This document shows positions 35,476-46,138 of a stretch of DNA of 64,000 nt, one piece after another. The DNA is from Gordionus sp. m RMFG-2023 (Eukaryota > Nematomorpha > Gordioida > Chordodea > Parachordodidae). Each line of letters starts with the position of its first letter. Within the stretch, counting starts at the first letter, position 1. The DNA lies in NCBI RefSeq assembly GCF_954871325.1, contig NC_088775.1, positions 67,867,561 to 67,931,560 on the forward strand, in the 5' to 3' direction. Under the pieces are notes generated by a model. It ran no database searches and was not told the DNA's origin. It saw only the letters and a list, made by a program, of their open reading frames with translations. Both the position numbers and the translations under genes were made by a program.

Positions 35476-37772
35476 CTATAATGTAATTTTTAATTTTCGT
35501 GTGGATGTTGCCAATTCATCTAGAATTTCGTTCGTCGTTGGAACTAAATCTCTATGAATATTTAACATGGCTAATCCATTTAGCCGAGATTATGTAGTAG
35601 TACTTCGTAAAAATGTCTTCAGCCTTCTCAAGTTTGAAAATGTCATTTCATTCGTGCATGTTGTAATAGGCAAACATGCAAGAATATAAAATAACTTCAA
35701 AATATTGGGAAATTGAGCCAAGATATCTTTACAACGATTTAGCGCATCAATGGCATGCTCAGGTAAAATAGTTAAACGTAATAAATATTTATACCATAAT
35801 TCAAATTCGCTGATTAAATTTATCTCCGAATCAATATCGTACGAATAAAATTTGGCTAAATATTTTATTTTATCAATCGTGCCATGAGAAAATGAGGAGG
35901 GATTTTTGGGCAATAAAACTTGAAGATTTGCAAAGACTTGTTTTTTATCTAAAAATCGTACTTTTATTTGTGATAAAAAAGTGTCCAAGAATGGGATAAA
36001 AATAGATATTTTATAATAATCTTCAGTTGATCCAATATTTATATTGCATCTCATTAATTGCCTTGGTGCTAGACGAGGTTTAATTATTGATATATCATAA
36101 AATTGAGCCTTCGATTCAATATCTACATAAATATTATGAAAATATTCATCGACATTCGTTCTTATTTTATCCACCTGTTCATATATATTTTCTGCCAAAT
36201 CAATTACCTGAACCAAATCTAAATTTGGTTTTTGTAGATTTCTACAAAGTATTGAACTATAGGAAAATAATTTATTGATGCAACTAGCAGCAATGATAAA
36301 CTCTGATTGATCAATTGAATTCAATAATGATATCGCTTCTGACGACACATTACTATCTTGCCATTTGGTAATTTCATGTAAAGATATTCTTATCATCTCT
36401 TCTAGTTCTATAAATGCCGAAACTGAATCATGACGTAAACCCATCCTGTAGGGCACATTTTTTTTAATTTTTGATGATGTGTTTCGGGTGCATTCATTGA
36501 TATAGTTCGATTCAAAACATCTGACCGTTTGGGATATTTAAAAAAATCATAAATTTTGGATATAATGGCTAAAAATATATTTAATTTATTTTATTTTATA
36601 AGTTAAAATACCCATGGAATTGCGTATAGAAGGTAGAGCACATGAATCGGATATTGCCAAATTCAACGAATGAGATGCACAATGAACATATATAGCGAAG
36701 GGATATTTTTTTAAAATATGTGCTTTGACACCATTTAAATGGCCACTCATAGCCGGAGCACCATCATAATCTTGTCCTCGCATCAAATTTAAATTTAACT
36801 TATATTTCTCTAAATTTAACAAAATAGTTTTGGCGAGGGCCTCCCCTCTCATATCCATAACTGGTATAAATTGTAAAAATTCTTCTAATATTTGTATATC
36901 ACCTATGATGTATAATTTTTTTTATTATTAATAAAATTATAAGCTTACCATCCAGGCTTATATAGCGCACACATAAAGACATTTGTTCTACTCCAGAGAC
37001 ATCTGTGGTCTCATCAGCCAAGACCGAAAAGTAGGGTGATTTGTTGATATTTGTAATAATTTTCTTCAATATTAATTCATTGCAGGCATAGATGATTTCA
37101 TTCTGAATTATTGGACTCAAGTAGGTCGCATTTTTAGGACAATTTAACAAATTGTCTCTAAGTATGGGATCTCCAAGAGATCTATTTCGAAGAATAGCTC
37201 TTAGGTTACCATCATTATTGTTGTTATCATTATCATATATCGCACCGCTATCTCTATGACCTCTAAGAGCGATACCTTGGATGCCACATACCAGGATAGC
37301 GTCAATTATTGGCGTTAGTCTTGATCTATTTTGCAAGACTAGTTCTTGCTTTCCAGTATCTATTATTCTAATAGTATCCATAGATTCTCCATTTTTGATA
37401 GATCGCAAGGAATATATTGTTTGTTCTGCATTAATATGATACTTATTATTTTGATGGTTGTTAAAAGTTTCAGTATCATCTTTCCATTTAGCAAATGGTG
37501 TTAATACTAAGCTCTGTAATTTTTGCTGAGCTCTTCCAGCAAATTTGGGACCAAATAAAACACAATTCTTGCAAAATGCACCATTAATGGTAGGAGAAAA
37601 TGCAAGCCATGTCCACCTTGATAACCAAACATATTGGAACCTTAATTTTTTTGTTGTCGTGTCCCTAATAAATGGGAAAGTTATATCTGGTTGATATATA
37701 TTTTCCAAAATCTCCAGTTTTTTTGAGGAGTTAAATCATTCTTTAGGAAATTATATATATCCCACGGTTGCC
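35476..37772 (-). CDS. hAT transposase, ZMYM1/DUF4371 type, three exons, nearly intact
   Basis: Catalyses excision and insertion of the hAT element. Exons on the minus strand: 37772-36949, 36902-36612 and 36568-35476, with introns of 46 and 43 bp, both GT-AG and in phase. Order of motifs: NIYQPDITFPF, GAFCKNCVLFGP (zinc-ribbon-like), FSVLADETTDVSGVEQM (first catalytic Asp), RGQDYDGAPAMSG (second Asp), VHCASHSLNLA, then TNEMTFSNLRRLKTFLRS and RLNGLAMLNIHRD (dimerisation). Breaks seen: one frameshift near 37735 and one in-frame TAA at about 35588, at a position often Gln in relatives. The 5' exon lies beyond the insertion (42664-42743). Confidence 0.88.
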
Positions 37773-38187
37773 CTAAAAGACATTATTAAAATTTTATTTT
37801 TAAATGGTTGTCTTATCAATAAAAATCTGAAGAAAACTTTGTACTAACTATATTATATTTAAAAAATAGGTCACATAGTGAAGATCTGGCATAAATGGTG
37901 TTTGAAAACTGGCTGGCCACCACCCTTTAACCTTTTATCTTTGTACCTTACATAATTTTTATTACAAACATTCATTAATGTACATATAAAAGCATTTAAT
38001 GATAATAGACAGCAGGCGCGTACGCAGGAATTTGGTCTGGGGGGGGGGGGGATAATAAAATTTTTTAAGAAATATTATTGTTTTTAAAAATATCAAGCAT
38101 ACATTTATTAGGATTAATAACTATTTCTAATACACAATTTTAAATTAATGTGAATTATAAAAAAATTATATGTAAAGAATCACTTAA

Positions 38188-40480
38188 CCCTTTCGGTGGC
38201 GGAAGTGCAAATATAAAACCACCTTACGACCTTTATATCTTCTAAAGGAGTTAATCATATAAAATGAAACTACCACGAATATATATTAAAAGATATTCTT
38301 TTTCATATGTTTGTGGAGGAGTTATTTTTTAATTTTTTTTTTCGCGCTTTTATTTCAAAATACGTTTTCAACGGGTATTTTTCTTAAAATTCTAAATTTA
38401 ATTATAAGTAAGTATATTCATCAAATATTTTTTAAATATATATATTCCTCACTATATTATCAATCTTTCTAATATTTATTTTTCATCAAATAAATAATAT
38501 TTATATATTATTTTGATCTTTTTAATGTGGTATATTAAACTAACCATTGCCACTTTACAAAAATAATTGATAAATTTTGCAAATTCATTTAGCAATAATT
38601 TTAGCTTGTTATATGGATGATTATTTGAATATTCCATCTGAAGATTCTTCGTTATACTCATCCACTGATACCGAAGATGATTATGAATCTGATACACGTT
38701 ACCAAATTGATAGTGATGACTATGAATCAGATACACGTTATCAAATCGAAATTAATGACAATGACAAGTCGGAACAAGTTATGAATGATTAATCTGGTAC
38801 AAACCATAATAATCCTATCTGGTGCAAAAAATATTTTTCAGAACCAGTATTAGAATTTGATAAAATATCAGGTCCAATATCATCTCTAAAAAAGGACCCA
38901 TTGTATCCATCTGATATATATAAAAAATATAATTACTTTCAATACCAATTTATATGCCCAACAAAAAAATATTAAATATCAACCAACAACTCCTACAGAA
39001 ATAAGAAAATTTTTATGTCTTCATATACTTTTTGGAATTAAAAATATGGCAAATTACAAAGATTATTGGAGTTCTAAACCAGAATTCCATGACAATTTCA
39101 TTTCATCCATAATGAAAGTAAAACGTTTTATTTGGCTTATGGGCCACATCCATATAAATGACAATATCTTAGAACCATCAAGAAATGATGAAAATTATGA
39201 TAAATTATACAAAATAAGACCATTCATTGATAATATCCGTTCCTCCTGCTTGAAATATTTTCTTCCCTCGGAATATCAAGCAATTGACGAAGGAATGATT
39301 AGGTTCAAAGGCCGTATAGGATTCAGGCAATATATGCCTAAGAAACCTACTAAACGCGGTTTCAAGGTAATATGTGAATTTTGTCATTATTTATTTCGAC
39401 TAAACTATATTTTTAGGTATGGATGAGGTGTGATAATTCAGGATATATGAATGATTTTAATATCTATACTGGGAAAAATAAAGAGGCTGAAAGTAATCTA
39501 GGTTATAATATTGTAACAAAGTTTTGCGAAGGACTTCAAAATCATAAAATATTTTTCGATAATTATTTTACGAGTTATACTCTATTATCCGATTTAAAAA
39601 AGAAAGGTATATATGCTACCGGAACATTAAACAAAAATAGGAGATATTTGCTCATAAAGAATATGGAAACAAAATTAACAAGAGGTGAGTTTGACTGGAG
39701 AAGTGACAAAAATATAAGTATAATTAAATGGCGAGATAATCGGGATGTATTTATAATGTCCAATTATATTGATCCAAGATCAGTGGATACTGTGAAGAGG
39801 AAAAATAAAAAAGGGGAAGTATTTGACGTAAAATGTCCAATGATGATAAAGATATATGATAAATTTATGGGGTCTGTTGACCATTTCGACCATTTAAAGT
39901 CTTTATATAAAATCTCGCGAAAGTGGCGAAAATGGTGGCTGCCAATATTCTTTTGGCTGATTGATGCGGCAATTATCAATTCATTCATAATCTACAATAT
40001 TCTTACAGATAATAAACTCTCATTGAAAGAATTCCGAAGACAAATAATTGCTAGCGAATTGGCACACTGTAAAAATGTTGATAGGGATGATAATATTGAG
40101 AATGATAATAATTATACATCAATGCAAAGAAAAAATAATAAGCCTTATATCCTTCCAGAAATTAGACTAAAAAACTCAGCTCATCAACCTCAGACAGGAA
40201 CCTCCAGAAGGTGTGCCCACTGTAGTACAAAGTTAAATCCCAGAAGAACAAGGTGGTCGTGCAAAATGCAACCTACCACTATGTCTAATTAAAAATAGAA
40301 ACTGTTTCGAAAGTTTTCATAAGGTGTCTATGATATGAATTTGAAACCACCAGAGAGAGCCGCCATTTTAAATTAAAAAAATTTTTTTTGTGGGTTTTAT
40401 ATTATGCTATACATGAATCAATAAAAAAATTACTAAATATCGTGTTGCATCATATTAATCTTATCAGGGAACCTAAAGGG
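38188..40480 (+). mobile_element. piggyBac DNA transposon, young and nearly complete
   Basis: The left end CCCTTTCGGTGGCGG lies directly against TTAA (38184-38187), and the right end is AACCTAAAGGG (40480). Copy A of the host hAT preserves the empty site as one TTAA (14432-14435). The right-hand TTAA has been altered after insertion. Subterminal sequence near both ends contains CAAAAC(G)TTTTC- and AAACCACC-type words. It holds a two-exon transposase. Confidence 0.93.
38613..40338 (+). CDS. piggyBac transposase (PGBD-like), two exons, few breaks
   Basis: Cuts and pastes the element at TTAA. Exon 1 starts at MDDYLNIPSED with an acidic Asp/Glu/Ser-rich N-terminus, then NTNLYAQQKNI, YKDYWSSKPEF, and the first catalytic Asp in QAIDEGMIRFKGR. 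A 50-bp GT-AG intron (39367-39416, phase 0) joins PTKRGFK to VWMRCDNSGYMNDF. Exon 2 holds the second Asp (IFFDNYFTSY), the third (MGSVDHFDHL) and a C-terminal Cys-rich finger (RRCAHCSTKL, CNLPLCL, RNCFESFHK). Breaks: an in-frame TAA near 38790, a frameshift near 38930 and one near 40265. All three catalytic Asp codons remain. Confidence 0.9.
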
Positions 40481-40757
40481 TATGACCCAAAATAGAAATT
40501 TGAATTTTTTGAGCTTTAAAATTTATATATAAAGTATAAAAAATTTAAATGTTAGAAATATAAATTAATACACAAAAAGCTTAGGGAATAATTGTATTTT
40601 GTATGTTATATATTTACAATGTAAAATCCAATCTTCGTTGGGATTGAGCTATTTTTTCAATTATCTCATCCTTGCTTGTTGTCAAATGGCTATGAATATT
40701 CAAAAGATCCAAACCTTTCAATTTACTTTCAAAAGTTGTACTTCTTGGTATGTTTTT

Positions 40758-41143
40758 CAGAGACCTGCAGGCCCGGCCCTCGGGCCGGACCGTATTGCCG
40801 GGTCCGAAATTTAAAAAAAAACACCAGGGCTGAGCCTGAATTTTAAAAAAAAACACCAGGGCTGAGCCTGAATTTTCAAAAAAAACATCTAAGCCAGGCC
40901 TGAAAATATTTTTTAAAAAATATCCGGGCCGGACTGTATATTTTAAAACAGCCTATATTTGAAATCGTTATTATTAGCTATAAAAATCAAAAATAAATAT
41001 AATTTATTTTTTAAAAATCCGGGTCGGGCCTGAAAATTTTATTTTAAAAAAGGCCGGGTCGGGCCTGAAAATTGAGCTTAGCCGTAAAAATCTTTAAAAA
41101 AATCCGGGTCGTGCCCTGCAAATGGTACCTCTGCAGGGCTCTG
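40758..41143. mobile_element. GC-rich hAT-type MITE nested in copy B
   Basis: The ends CAGAGACCTGCAGG and CTGCAGGGCTCTG are the same as in the MITE at 14663-14959, with an extra AT-rich stretch (about 40940-41010). It interrupts the transposase C-terminus at the same codon region as in copy A. Confidence 0.8.
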
Positions 41144-42161
41144 TTATTCTTCTTAAAAAAGAGAATGTTCTCTCATTAGTTTACTATTGGGAAGAGTTGC
41201 TAAAACCCTTTTAATACATTGGGAATATAATCTAAAATGTGTTTGAAATAATACAGAGCATCCATAGCATTTTTTGGGACTGTATCAACCATAGTTAATC
41301 TTATAAACATAGTTATTCAGTTAATAAGGCATCATAAGATACTTTAACATCTTCATGATAAAAATCCAACAAATATTTTTTTTTCTATCACCATCTGAAA
41401 AAGGTTGGAAAGGCTTTTATGAATAATATTCGCAGATTGGTAAGTGCTGCATAATGAATTAAAAACCATTCATTTATTTGGTTTATAAATGTATTTGTAC
41501 CTAAGATATACTCCTCTACTGATCCTATATTAATGTTTTAACTATGAGCTTGCCTTGCTGCATGTCGAGTGAGACAAATATTAAACACGTAGAGCTCTGC
41601 TTTTGACTTAACAATAACATATAAAATATGAAATTCTTCATAAACATTAGCCCTAATTTCCTTGAATTCTAATAAAATGCTCTCCGCTATTCTCATCTTC
41701 TTAATCAAATCATCATGTTTTTGAAAAGTAATACATAAAATAGTTGTACATTCTAATGAGAAAAAAAATTTGGAATAAGCATTGAATCCAATAATTTTCT
41801 TGCTTCTAAGGAAAAGTTTATTTCAGGCCATTGTGATATGTCAGTAATAGCAAATAATCGGCTCTTCTAACTCCATAAAAGCTGTTACTGCTTGATGGCG
41901 GAGACTCTATCTCGTAGGACAAGGTTGCAATTTCTTTCTCCCTGTTGGACAATTTCAGAATAATTATTATTTGACTAGAAATTTAAAAATGGTAGATAAA
42001 TATTACACCACTAATAATTTGAAAATAATAAGATAATATTACGCCGGAGAACTTTAAATCAAAATTAATTGATAAACTTAGTGATGAATGTGATAATAAA
42101 TGTAATTAAATATATATTTAATATGAGATAGGAATAAATATTAACAATATAAATTAATATA

Positions 42162-42351
42162 GTACTGTGTAAATTTAATTCAAAACATTTCCATATTTAT
42201 TAATTTATTTGAAAATAAAATTATTTGACTTGTAAAAAGTTGTTAAAATAACATATTTATATATTCTTATCAATTTTTACAAGTTAAAATTCTTATTTAC
42301 AAACGAATTAAAAAATATTGAAATGTTTTAAATTAAATCTGCACAACACTC
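42162..42351. mobile_element. 190-bp palindromic MITE with TA target duplication
   Basis: It begins GTACTGTGTAAATTTAATTC and ends with the near-inverse (AATTAAATCTGCACAACACTC). Its two halves pair almost throughout (ACTTGTAAAAAG with TTTTTACAAGT in the centre). Copy A shows the empty site with a single TA (near 15976); here TA is present on both sides. This fits a Tc1/mariner-type target. Confidence 0.8.
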
Positions 42352-42663
42352 TAAACAAAAATATTTTTGAAAAATATATCCGGCATCTGCATTTTTTGGC
42401 TTTGGGAAGGGGGGGGATAGGGATTTGCCCCCCCCCCGCTGCGTATGCCAATGATAGACAGGCATTATCTGGCCAAAATTAATACACTACATTCAAACAC
42501 ACATATTGAAATGAAAATGAACATATTATTTAATAAGCAATTGTTATGATCATTAATAAAAATTCCACACTATTAATATCTATCAAATTTAAATTTAATA
42601 TTCTTATAATATTCACCAACTGCCTAACCTAATTTTTATAAAATATATGCTAGTGCTACCTAC

Positions 42664-42743
42664 CTTTATCATTATTTCCTTCAATTTCTATTTGTACATT
42701 TTTTTCATGCTCAGACCTGTTTAAATTTTGTATATCTTCTGTT
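42664..42743 (-). CDS. 5' exon of the ZMYM1-type hAT transposase, cut off by the nested element
   Basis: An 80-bp open stretch with an acceptor (TTTCTTTAG before 42743) and a good donor (GTAGGT after 42664) reads TEDIQNLNRSEHEKNVQIEI. It lies on the same strand and in the right order for an upstream exon of the transposase at 35476-37772, from which the 4.4-kb insertion separates it. Function of this N-terminal piece unknown. Confidence 0.55.
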
Positions 42744-43690
42744 CTAAAGAAAAATGAAAAATATAAAATTAGATATTTATTAATTAAATTATATACCGTT
42801 TGATTTCAATATCTTTGTCCTTGACTAAAAATTTCTACATTTTTTATATATATTTTTGAATAATGTTAATGTACTCACAAGGAAAGGAAATTTAAAAAAA
42901 AATTTATTTATAAAAAATAAGTTTTATGTTGGAAAATTGATATTCAAATATTTGTAAAATTGTGATTTAAGGGGGGGGGGGCGGGGGGGGTGATTAAAAT
43001 TTTTATTAGCTTAAAATGATATTTATGAAAACAGTCAAATTTGCGCCCCCCCCCCCCCCATTGGTTACGCGCCTGAAGAAATGCATAAACATATTAATTT
43101 GTAATTCAAAATTACTTAAGCAAATTTCCTTTATTGTAACAATGATCACCATAAGTCAGACTTATACGCGATTACTCTCTATTAATGCATATAAAGGAAT
43201 GGAATTTTGGGGAAGCGCGAGAATTGAAACGAAACGGGAAAAAGAGATTTTAAAAGACGAAGGACAAAAAAATTGATATGAAAGGAAAATGGTGAGTAAA
43301 AGAATTGATAACGATGAACATGAAGTATAAGACAAATGGTGACGGCGGAACAAATGAATTGTTGTAGTCGAAATACGATAAATGAGGAAAGAATCAGAGC
43401 ATTGATGTACGAGAGTACATCAGATGCCGAGAGTATTGAAAAAATAACAACTGAAAACTAGTAATCAAAAAGTTAGGATTTGGGTTGTAAGGAAGTCAAT
43501 ACAGAGAGAGTAGAATGAGAGCAACACGATAACTATGATGGGAGATGATGGAAACGAATATGAATCAAAGAGCAGGGACAAAGCGAAATAAATAAGGGAG
43601 ATGTTATATATGAAGATATATGTGGTGACAAATAGAAAGAATAAAAGGAAACTCGAAGACAAACATTCATTTATTTTAAATTAAAATATT

Positions 43691-44141
43691 TAATTTTTTA
43701 TTTTTTAGTATTTGGAGTTAGAAGATATTGTTTTTGATTTGTTATACAATAAAGAATCGATACACAATAAAAGTTTATATTAATTATTATAAAATATATT
43801 TGTCTTTGAGGATATATTACTAGAGTAACAATTAATTCTTTTATTTTCAATATCATATCCGAAAATTCTTTGTCATACCAAACATAACTTCCCATTGGGA
43901 GTAATAGGCATTTTTTTAAACGTAAAATTACATAATACAATCGCTTGATTAACGTTTTATTTATTAAAAATAACTAATTTTATATTTTTCCCCAATGTTT
44001 AGATGTTTTAACATAGTAAAAAAAATTATGCCAAAAATGTATCGTATGAACATGTTTTTTTAAATATATATTTTTAAAATTAAACAATATTAAATCTGCT
44101 TTCCTCAAATATGTTTTTTTAAGTTTTTTTATTGTTTTTTT
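43691..44141. other. AT-rich stretch, no gene identified
   Basis: A minus-strand open stretch (43698-43940) has a moderately complex centre (GSYVWYDKEFSDM) but matches no family I recognise and lacks exon signals. It may be decayed element sequence beyond the retroelement end. Confidence 0.3.
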
Positions 44142-44157
44142 AAGAGTAAAAATAATA

Positions 44158-44235
44158 TCGCCGGGGTGGCCTAATGGGTAAGATGTAGGCTTGGAAACAC
44201 GAGTATGAACAAGGACGCGGGTTCTATCCTGGTAA
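44158..44235 (+). promoter_or_regulatory. tRNA-like head with pol III A and B box matches at the LINE 5' end
   Basis: TGGCCTAATGGG matches the A-box consensus (TRGYNNARNNGG), and GGGTTCTATCC, about 50 bp downstream, matches the B box (GGTTCRANTCC) with small changes. The region could fold partly as a tRNA (GCCGGGG start). It lies inside the target duplication, so it belongs to the LINE. It may act as an internal promoter; this is inferred only from the boxes. Confidence 0.6.
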
Positions 44236-44379
44236 GAACCATAAAAACTTTCAAGTTTTTCTTCGATGACTGATGTGTAAAGACATAGGGTATGATGAAT
44301 TTCGGAGCTTAGAGATGACACCCCGGTCACCGACAGGCCTGGACAGCCGAGTGCTAAGGATACCTGTCCAATAAACAAA

Positions 44380-45051
44380 ATGAAGGACACAAATGAAAAT
44401 ATGAATATGAAAGCTAGGGCGTTCCCTCCATGCGACGCGCAGGGTGTAGACCTCCATCCTGTGAAAAATAAAGTAAAGGTCAAAGCAAAGAAGACAAGAC
44501 TGGCAAGTTTGAATATTGGGACGCTTAAAGGTAAGACGAGAGAATTGGCATCAATGTTGAACAGGAGAAAAGTTGATATAGCGTGCATACAAGAGACGAA
44601 ATGGAAAGGACAGAAAACTTTGATGATTGGAGATGGGTATAAATTGTACTATAATGGACTTGTTAGCAATAGGAACGGTGTCGGCATCATCCTCAGCCAA
44701 GACCTAACCTCTTCAGTAGTAGAAGTCAACAGGATCTCTGATAGACTAATGAAGATAAAACTCTGCATTGGTCAATCAATACTACACATCCTATCAGTAT
44801 ATGCTCCTCAAACGGGTTGCAAGGAAGAAGAGAAAGATGACTTTAGAGCTATCCTTGATGAAGCTGTAATGGAAATCCCTAAGGATGACCTAGTCATAAT
44901 TGGTGGTGACTTAAATGCGCATGTGGGGAAAGCAATAGATAGCTACAAAAGGCATCATGGTGGTTTTGGATACGGAGAAAGAAATGATGAAGGAGAGCAC
45001 GTACTGAAATTTGCGCAAGCCTTCGACCTTGCCTTACAACACCTACTATAG
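44380..45051 (+). CDS. LINE endonuclease domain (ORF 5' part)
   Basis: The domain nicks target DNA for target-primed reverse transcription. After a basic lead (KNKVKVKAKKTRLAS) come the exonuclease/endonuclease/phosphatase motifs: LNIGTLKGKTREL (Asn), IACIQETKWKG (Glu), GDGYKLYYNG, RNGVGIILS, LSVYAPQTG and IIGGDLNAHVG (Asp/Asn). The frame stops at 45051. A 22-bp direct duplication (TAATAACATATGAAAGTGGT and on) follows directly and disturbs the frame. The endonuclease continues in another frame with RKTQIDYMLISRR and IAAQHKLLVVDL, where relatives have 'SDH' before the last block; here Gln replaces Asp. Confidence 0.9.
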   Translation: MKDTNENMNMKARAFPPCDAQGVDLHPVKNKVKVKAKKTRLASLNIGTLKGKTRELASMLNRRKVDIACIQETKWKGQKTLMIGDGYKLYYNGLVSNRNGVGIILSQDLTSSVVEVNRISDRLMKIKLCIGQSILHILSVYAPQTGCKEEEKDDFRAILDEAVMEIPKDDLVIIGGDLNAHVGKAIDSYKRHHGGFGYGERNDEGEHVLKFAQAFDLALQHLL

Positions 45052-45277
45052 GAAAAAAGACAGTCATTTAATAACATATGAAAGTGGTACTAATAACATA
45101 TGAAAGTGGTACTAGGAAAACACAGATAGATTACATGCTAATCTCTCGCAGAAGATTAAAAGATGTAATAGACTGCAAAGTCATCCCAGGAGAAGATATC
45201 GCCGCACAACATAAGCTACTAGTCGTGGATTTACACATCTCAAATAAATCCACTTAAAACAAGATAAAACTGGAACC

Positions 45278-45544
45278 ATGCATCAAATGGGGCAAATTAA
45301 AAACAATGACAACATTGAAACAATAAATTGCTCACAAGTCAGTGAAAAAATATGGACAGACCTTTCATCCAGATTAATAGACACTGCAAAATCAACGATA
45401 GGCTTGACAAGAGGAGGCAACAAATCACACAAAGAACTATGGTGGTGGAATCAAGAGGTACAAACCCAGGAGAAAAAAGCCCTTTATAAAATATGGTACA
45501 AATCCAAGATGACAAGTCAAGATACAAAAAATCCAAGAGATTAG
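45278..45544 (+). pseudogene. LINE linker between endonuclease and reverse transcriptase
   Basis: An open stretch in the region joining the two enzymes: KIWTDLSSRLIDTAKSTIGL and KELWWWNQEVQTQEKKALYK, the 'WWN.EV...K...K..w' pattern of RTE and Jockey-like elements. It is bounded by frame breaks. Between 45544 and 46139 further linker and N-terminal RT pieces (ACLKHMKNNKARGPDDIP-type at 45850-45900) are readable only in shifting frames. Confidence 0.75.
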
Positions 45545-46138
45545 CAAGCCGGTGGCTAGGGCCAAATTTATGGCATACGATGACATGTACGAAGATCTAC
45601 ATACCAAAGAAGGGCAAAATAAAATATACAGATTAGCCAAACAGCGAGAAAAGAACTCTAGGGATAAACGGAGCTCCGAAAGTAATCAAAAATAAAGATG
45701 GGAAATTGATAATAAAGGAAAAAGAAATAATGAATAGATGGAAAGAATATTTTCAGGAGCTTCAACTTTAATTCCCACATATTGCATCTCGACGAACACT
45801 CCCCTTGTCAAAACCTTGTACAACCTATAACAGAACAAGAAATAATCACATGCCTCAAGCATATGAAAAACAACAAAGCTAGGGGTCCAGACGATATTCC
45901 AAGGAGATGATGGAATACATCTCCTCACAAATCTGTACAATAAAATACTTGGAAATGAAGAGGTCCCCCAAAAATGGAGGCAGAGCTATCTAGTTCCTAT
46001 CTTCAAAAATAAAGGGGATCCACACAAATTGTCAAAATTACAGGGGCAACTAATGTCACACTGTCTAAAACTATACGAAAAAATAATAGAAAAAAGATTA
46101 AGAGATATAATCGAAAATATATAAGAATAATAGAGGAT

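Larger units (their letters stand above)
38013..42453 (-). mobile_element. hAT element, copy B, nested in the hAT at 35039
   Basis: The left end CAGGCGCGTACGCAGG and the right end CCGCTGCGTATGCCAATG bear long G/C tracts. A perfect 8-bp target duplication ATAGACAG flanks it (38005-38012 and 42454-42461). It matches copy A (14258-16077) over its whole length, apart from a piggyBac (38188-40480) and a TA-target MITE (42162-42351) present only here. Both copies share the GC-rich MITE. Minus-strand transposase pieces: KNAMDALYYFKHILDYIPN, TNERTFSFLRRI, then after the MITE PRSTTFESKLKGLDLLNIH. It can only have moved with help in trans. Confidence 0.93.
35039..43075 (-). mobile_element. hAT element (ZMYM1/DUF4371 type), outer shell of a nest
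   Basis: The left end is CAGTGGCGTATCCAGG and the right end is CATTGGTTACGCGCCTG, each with long G or C tracts inside. A perfect 8-bp target duplication AAGAAATG flanks it (35031-35038 and 43076-43083). Without the inner element (38013-42453 plus one 8-bp duplicate) it is about 3.6 kb, a normal autonomous length. Its transposase runs on the minus strand. Just inside the left end are two hairpins with TTC loops (35091-35130). It landed in the LTR fossil. Confidence 0.93.
33591..43690 (+). mobile_element. LTR retroelement fossil carrying a hAT nest
   Basis: A segment starting TGTCATATATGAAGATATAT at 33591 recurs at 43602, with about 90 bp of clear similarity. The second copy is preceded by a purine-rich tract. 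These look like terminal-repeat sequence at the two ends of an old retroelement. A ~75-bp direct repeat lies at 33860-34070. The interior is purine-rich without recognisable domains, and most of the span is the hAT inserted at 35039. Family unresolved; old and broken. Confidence 0.4.

Noticed and set aside
36087-36278. 63-codon plus-strand open frame
   Set aside because: Antisense of the hAT transposase exon 35476-36568.
43980-44588. 202-codon minus-strand open frame
   Set aside because: Its upstream half lies antisense to the LINE tRNA-like head and endonuclease, whose plus strand carries clear motifs. The rest is low-complexity AT sequence.
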